DNA of 37,826 bases from an uncultured Prevotellaceae bacterium. Its GTDB lineage: Bacteria > Bacteroidota > Bacteroidia > Bacteroidales > Bacteroidaceae. Each line of letters opens with the position of its first letter. The stretch's first letter is position 1. The notes beneath the pieces were generated by a model. That model had not been told where the DNA came from. It searched no databases and saw nothing but the letters and a program-made list of their open reading frames with translations. Shown piece after piece: positions 34,502 through 37,826 of the stretch. Position numbers and translations under genes: made by a program. The stretch is from the NCBI GenBank assembly GCA_902780635.1, contig CACZGH010000034.1, forward strand, positions 1-37,826, read 5' to 3'.

Positions 34502-35521
34502 TTATCGGGTAAGTTTGCGCCACAACCGTTTGTTCATGGCAAGAATGTTTCGGCTCTGATGGGTCACGCTGCTGCGCACATCGCTGATGTCGTTGAAAAG
34601 GTTGCACATGGCATTCTGCACCGCATTGGGTGCCACCAGACTTTCCGTCTCGCTGTTGCAGACCATCTTGATGCCTTTTTCTACCACCGACACTTCTATC
34701 TCTGTGCCCATGATGACGGGGTCACCGTCGAAATGCACCGGTCCCGGCTCCTTGCGCTTGATCACGGCTTTCTTGGCTTTGAAAGTCTTCACCTTGCTGC
34801 TCTTGTCGAGGGTCTTGTTCATCAGATCAAAACTCACCTGTGCGGCGTCGAAGATGTCGAAAGGCTCCATGACGATGATGTCGAGCAGTCCGTCGCTCAT
34901 CGAGGCCTGGGGGGCAATGTAGGCGTTGTTGCCATACTGAGACGCATTGGCGCACGACACTAAGTAGGCTGAATAATGATATCGTCCGCTCTCGTCTTCT
35001 ATCGTATAAGTCTCGGGCTTATATCGCAGACCTTCGATCAGCACATTTTCTATATATTTAATAGGGCCACGGCGCTTGCCCTCGGCGAATTTCTGACTGA
35101 TGAACGCATCGAAGCCCATTCCGCAAGTGCAGAAGAAGGGATGCTCATTGATCTTACAGTAGTCCAGATCCTTGATGATGCAATTGTTGAGGATCTCAAT
35201 CGATTTCTTGATGTTGACAGGGATGCCAAGATGACGTGCCAGACCGTTGCCCGATCCACAGGGGAGGATGGCCATGGCAGTGTCTGAATGGATGAGGGCC
35301 TTGCCCACCTCATTGATGGTACCATCGCCTCCTACGGCCACGACCACGTCATAGCCGTTGTCACGTGCCTCTGCCGCCAGTGTGGTGGCATGGCCTGCTC
35401 TCTCCGTATACATTATATTATAATCCCATCTGTCATGGTCGATGTACTGGCCAATCAACTTAGGGATGCCGGATTTTTTTACCGAGCCGGAGATGGGGTT
35501 CATGATGAAGGCAACTCTCAT
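34502..35521 (-). CDS. Diacylglycerol/sphingosine kinase-like (YegS/DgkB family) lipid kinase
   Basis: A 339-residue lipid kinase of the DAGK catalytic family. The signature VVVAVGGDGTINEVGKAL, with the GGDGT nucleotide-binding loop, and LPCGSGNGLARHLGIP are clear. The C-terminal half holds the family's beta-sandwich lid (CANASQYGNNAYIAPQASMSDGLLDI). The first residues (MRVAFIMNPISGS) match the family start. It probably phosphorylates a lipid, and its divergent neighbour makes the sphingoid base, so a sphingolipid or diacylglycerol substrate is plausible. A -7 element lies just upstream of the start. Confidence 0.88.
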   Translation of the reverse strand: MRVAFIMNPISGSVKKSGIPKLIGQYIDHDRWDYNIMYTERAGHATTLAAEARDNGYDVVVAVGGDGTINEVGKALIHSDTAMAILPCGSGNGLARHLGIPVNIKKSIEILNNCIIKDLDYCKINEHPFFCTCGMGFDAFISQKFAEGKRRGPIKYIENVLIEGLRYKPETYTIEDESGRYHYSAYLVSCANASQYGNNAYIAPQASMSDGLLDIIVMEPFDIFDAAQVSFDLMNKTLDKSSKVKTFKAKKAVIKRKEPGPVHFDGDPVIMGTEIEVSVVEKGIKMVCNSETESLVAPNAVQNAMCNLFNDISDVRSSVTHQSRNILAMNKRLWRKLTR

Positions 35522-35545
35522 AGCGTTTTGTTTTCAATCGGGTTG

Positions 35546-35553
35546 CAAAATTA
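35546..35553 (-). promoter_or_regulatory. -7 promoter element for lipid kinase gene
   Basis: TAATTTTG on the minus strand, about 25 nt before the lipid kinase ATG at 35521. No clear -33. Confidence 0.4.
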
Positions 35554-35647
35554 ATAATAATTGATGATTTTTTGACGTAAAAGGATGTTTTTTTCGATTT
35601 ATTTGTTTTTTCTGGGTAAAAAGGCACTTTCATTTGTCTTTTTTTTG

Positions 35648-35655
35648 TAACTTTG
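35648..35655 (+). promoter_or_regulatory. -7 promoter element for serine palmitoyltransferase gene
   Basis: TAACTTTG matches the Bacteroidota -7 consensus and lies 44 nt before the ATG at 35700. The nearest TTTG (35633-35636) is too close to be the -33. Confidence 0.5.
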
Positions 35656-35699
35656 CAGCCTAAATAAAATTTCGCAACCAATATTACCTTATTTGAGTA

Positions 35700-36887
35700 A
35701 TGGGATTATTACAGGAAAGATACAAGAACTATCGTGAACCTCAGAAGTTTATGGAGATGGGAGTGTATCCCTATTTCCGTGCCATCAGCGGAAAACAAGG
35801 CACAGAAGTTGATATGGAGGGTCAGAAAGTTCTTATGTTTGGCTCCAATGCATATACAGGCCTCACCGGTGACGAACGCATCATCAAGGCAGCAAAAGAC
35901 GCACTTGACGTTTATGGATCAGGATGTGCTGGGAGCAGATTTCTCAATGGTACGCTCGACCTGCATGTGCAATTGGAGAAAGAGTTAGCCGAGTTTGAAC
36001 ATAAAGATGACGCACTGTGTTTCTCCACAGGTTTCTTTGTCAATTCCGGAGTTCTGGCAGTGATTTGTGGACGTGAGGACTATATCATCTGCGATGAGCG
36101 CGACCACGCCAGTATCGTAGACGGCAGACGCCTCTCTTTCGCAAAGCAACTGAAGTTCAAGCACAACGACATGGAGGACCTTGAGAAGCAATTGCAGAAA
36201 TGTGAGCCGGGCGCCATTAAACTGATTGTGGTGGACGGCGTGTTCTCCATGGAGGGCGACTTGGCCAATCTTCCAGAGATTGTCAGACTGAAGAAAAAAT
36301 ACAACGCCTCTATCATGGTCGACGAAGCTCACGGCATCGGCGTCTTTGGAAAAGAGGGCAGGGGAGTGTGCGACCATTTCGGTGTCATCGACGATGTCGA
36401 TATCATCATGGGCACATTCAGCAAGAGTCTCGCCAGCATCGGTGGTTTTGTCGCAGCTGATTCTGATACGATCAACTATCTGCGCCATACCTGCCGCACC
36501 TACATTTTCAGCGCATCGAATACACCAGCAGCTACTGCCGCTGCCCGTGAGGCACTGCACATCATCCGCACTGAGCCTGAGCGTATGGAGAATCTTTGGA
36601 AGACCACTAACTATGCACTCAAGCGTTTTCGCGAGGAAGGCTTTGAGATTGGTGACACCGAGAGCCCCATCATTCCTCTTTATGTGCGTGACGTGGACAA
36701 GACGTTTATCGTCACCAAACTGGCTTTCGACAATGGCGTCTTCATCAATCCTGTCATCCCGCCGGCATGTGCACCACAAGACACGCTCGTGAGATTTGCC
36801 CTGATGGCTACTCATACCGAAGAACAGGTGGAAAGAGGCGTGCAAGTGCTCAAAAAAGTATTTAAAGATCAAAATCTCTTAAAATAA
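35700..36887 (+). CDS. spt: Serine palmitoyltransferase (alpha-oxoamine synthase)
   Basis: A 395-residue PLP enzyme of the alpha-oxoamine synthase family, close to the Bacteroides serine palmitoyltransferase. It condenses serine with a fatty acyl-CoA/ACP to start sphingolipid synthesis. The conserved parts are DEAHGIGVFG (208-217), the PLP lysine K242 in GTFSKSLASIGGF, and GSGCAGSRFLNG near the start. The opening MGLLQERYKNYREPQKF is of the type I associate with Bacteroidota Spt rather than BioF or Kbl; these cannot be fully separated by eye. Divergent from the lipid kinase. An exact -7 element lies upstream. Confidence 0.88.
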   Translation: MGLLQERYKNYREPQKFMEMGVYPYFRAISGKQGTEVDMEGQKVLMFGSNAYTGLTGDERIIKAAKDALDVYGSGCAGSRFLNGTLDLHVQLEKELAEFEHKDDALCFSTGFFVNSGVLAVICGREDYIICDERDHASIVDGRRLSFAKQLKFKHNDMEDLEKQLQKCEPGAIKLIVVDGVFSMEGDLANLPEIVRLKKKYNASIMVDEAHGIGVFGKEGRGVCDHFGVIDDVDIIMGTFSKSLASIGGFVAADSDTINYLRHTCRTYIFSASNTPAATAAAREALHIIRTEPERMENLWKTTNYALKRFREEGFEIGDTESPIIPLYVRDVDKTFIVTKLAFDNGVFINPVIPPACAPQDTLVRFALMATHTEEQVERGVQVLKKVFKDQNLLK

Positions 36888-36898
36888 TCCACAGATTA

Positions 36899-36930
36899 TT
36901 TGCAGGGAACAAAAAAAGTTCATACCTTTG
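36899..36930 (+). promoter_or_regulatory. Bacteroidota-type promoter for tRNA-Pro
   Basis: TTTG (36899-36902), 20 nt, TACCTTTG (36923-36930): a full match to the -33/-7 consensus. It begins 11 nt past the stop of spt and ends 28 nt before the tRNA. Confidence 0.75.
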
Positions 36931-36958
36931 CACCGCATTTCAGAAATGGGGTAGCATT

Positions 36959-37032
36959 CGGGGTGTAGCGCAGCCCGGTAGCGCACCTGGTTTGGGACCA
37001 GGGTGTCGCAGGTTCGAATCCTGTCACCCCGA
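36959..37032 (+). tRNA. tRNA-Pro (anticodon TGG)
   Basis: A 74-nt cloverleaf: acceptor CGGGGTG (36959-36965) pairs with CACCCCG (37025-37031), discriminator A. D-arm region GTAGCGCAGCCCGGTAGCGC. Anticodon stem CCTGG/CCAGG with the loop TTTGGGA and anticodon TGG at 36993-36995. T-arm contains GGTTCGAATCC. No CCA is encoded. Promoter upstream and terminator downstream. Confidence 0.96.
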
Positions 37033-37040
37033 CAAATCGG

Positions 37041-37080
37041 AAAGTCAAGTGCTTGAAAATCAGGCACTTGACTTTTTCTT
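37041..37080 (+). terminator. Terminator after tRNA-Pro
   Basis: AAAGTCAAGTGC (37041-37052) pairs with GCACTTGACTTT (37064-37075) and is followed by TTCTT. It lies 8 nt past the tRNA. Confidence 0.85.
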
Positions 37081-37087
37081 TATACCG

Positions 37088-37109
37088 ATTTGCACAACAT
37101 TTGCACAAC
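37088..37109. repeat. Tandem 11-mer at the tRNA / IS junction
   Basis: ATTTGCACAAC occurs twice in direct tandem (37088-37098 and 37099-37109). It lies just past the tRNA terminator and just before the first recognisable istB codon, so it may mark a recombination or attachment site. No integrase is in the window. Confidence 0.5.
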
Positions 37110-37111
37110 AT

Positions 37112-37612
37112 CGCCTTGGACTCGACCGCAACCAGATGGAACGGCTGCTCTCGCTTGACTTCGTGAGCCAGGGGCAGAACCTCTTCATCACAGGGTCGTC
37201 CGGCACAGGCAAGAGCTTCCTCGCCACGGCCATAGGCTACCAAGCCTGCAAGAGCGGCATCAAGACCCTGTATTCGAACATGTCGAAGCTTCTGGGGGCA
37301 CTCAAGGTCGCCAAGGCAAAAAACACGTTGGAGAACGAGCTGAGGAAGATTGAGCGGTGCAAGCTGCTCATCCTCGACGATGCGTTCCTCACACCAATAG
37401 ACGCAAAGGAACGGCCAATCCTACTTGACATCATCGAAGACCGGCACGGACGAAAATCGATGGTCATAACATCACAGCTACCCGTACCCAACTGGTATGA
37501 CGCCATCGGAGACCCTACAGTGGCTGACACAGTGTTAGACAGGATAGTCCACACCTCACACAGGATCGACCTTACGGGTGAAAGCGTCCGAAAAATGAAT
37601 GCCAGGAAGTAA
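37112..37612 (+). pseudogene. istB: IS21-type istB ATPase gene, 5' truncated
   Basis: The C-terminal two thirds of an IstB helper ATPase of an IS21-type element. From LGLDRNQMERLLSLDF it runs through the Walker A loop FITGSSGTGKSFLATAIG, the ILDDAFLT segment (Walker B) and the sensor region VITSQLPVPNWYDAIGDPT to the C-terminus. IstB usually starts about 70 residues earlier; here upstream sequence is the tRNA and its terminator, with no start codon. No istA transposase is upstream. It is therefore a remnant cut at the tRNA. The terminal repeats just downstream support the IS21 assignment. Confidence 0.88.
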
Positions 37613-37711
37613 CCGGGCAAAATAAAAATGACCCCGTCGGCCAGGAATTAGCAGGGGTCAAAATAAAAAAGTTTTCGGGGGTCAACTTCGCTTTGCCCTC
37701 GAGGGTCAAAC
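37112..37711 (+). mobile_element. IS21 family element remnant (right end)
   Basis: Contains the truncated istB gene and, 40-100 nt past its stop, three copies of GGGTCAA at 37655, 37679 and 37703, spaced exactly 24 nt apart. IS21 ends carry multiple short terminal repeats of this kind, including GGGGTCA. The left end and istA are missing. Confidence 0.7.
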
Positions 37712-37734
37712 GCACGCGGCTTTTCCAGTATTAC

Positions 37735-37826
37735 CTATTGTTGACTGTTGGCCTTAATCAGGTCTGCCAGACTGACGTTCGGATTGCGATAGCGTGCATT
37801 GCGGTTCGGCTCTTGGGGTTCTGGTG
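37735..37826 (-). CDS. 3' end of an unidentified gene (partial)
   Basis: A minus-strand open frame enters from the right edge and ends at a TAG at 37735. It encodes 29 residues with ARYRNPNVSLADLIKANSQQ as the terminus. The codon use looks real and the frame is open to the window edge. Too short to name. Confidence 0.5.
   Translation of the reverse strand, partial: PEPQEPNRNARYRNPNVSLADLIKANSQQ

Noticed and set aside
1-37826. CRISPR array or rRNA
   Set aside because: No regularly spaced direct repeats of 25-40 nt and no conserved rRNA sequence were seen.

Overview
The window looks like a chromosomal segment of a Prevotella-like member of the Bacteroidota. The evidence is a SusC/SusD outer-membrane pair, a BspA-like leucine-rich-repeat protein, a rhamnogalacturonan lyase with a type IX secretion (T9SS)-style C-terminus, a Bacteroides-type serine palmitoyltransferase, and promoters of the Bacteroidota form (TTTG, about 20 nt, TAnnTTTG). 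No rRNA or CRISPR was seen. One tRNA, tRNA-Pro(TGG), lies near the right end.

Region 1 (106-13859, minus strand) is an unbroken run of co-directional genes. In transcription order it holds a sigma-70-type factor, a 3' fragment of an ADP-ribosylglycohydrolase, a NUDIX/NrtR-like regulator, a zinc-type dehydrogenase, an AsnB-like amidotransferase, a methyltransferase, a condensation-less adenylation-carrier-reductase synthetase, a NadR-like enzyme, a decayed DUF1810 copy, an unknown 300-residue protein, two radical SAM enzymes, a YbjN-like protein and an intact DUF1810 protein. Dehydrogenase to NadR overlap by 13-17 nt at each junction. I read this as an undescribed small-molecule gene cluster in which an acid is activated and reduced to an aldehyde. 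NadR suggests a nicotinamide-nucleotide link. A Bacteroidota promoter, flanked by two copies of the palindrome TGCGTAnTTTTTACGC, sits ahead of the sigma gene and could drive the run.

The sigma gene itself is very unusual: in a 524-nt core its coding strand has only four cytosines, and 175 residues contain no Pro, Thr or Gln. Divergent from it is a DUF6939-like protein with a NADAR-like signature. Together with the glycohydrolase fragment, NUDIX protein and NadR this gives the region an NAD/ADP-ribose theme.

Region 2 (14.9-22.4 kb) holds a C_GCAxxG_C_C redox protein, a two-SH3b secreted protein, a 1506-residue PL11-type lyase with autotransporter-like repeats, and a convergent leucine-rich-repeat protein.

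Region 3 (22.5-36.9 kb) is mostly housekeeping: ribH with a TPR membrane protein, recF with a DciA-like gene, ridA with queC, radA, a SusC-SusD-phosphodiesterase operon, trmN6, a lipid kinase and a serine palmitoyltransferase. Region 4 (36.9-37.8 kb) holds the tRNA, its terminator, a tandem 11-mer, a 5'-truncated IS21 istB with IS-end repeats, and the 3' end of an unidentified gene.
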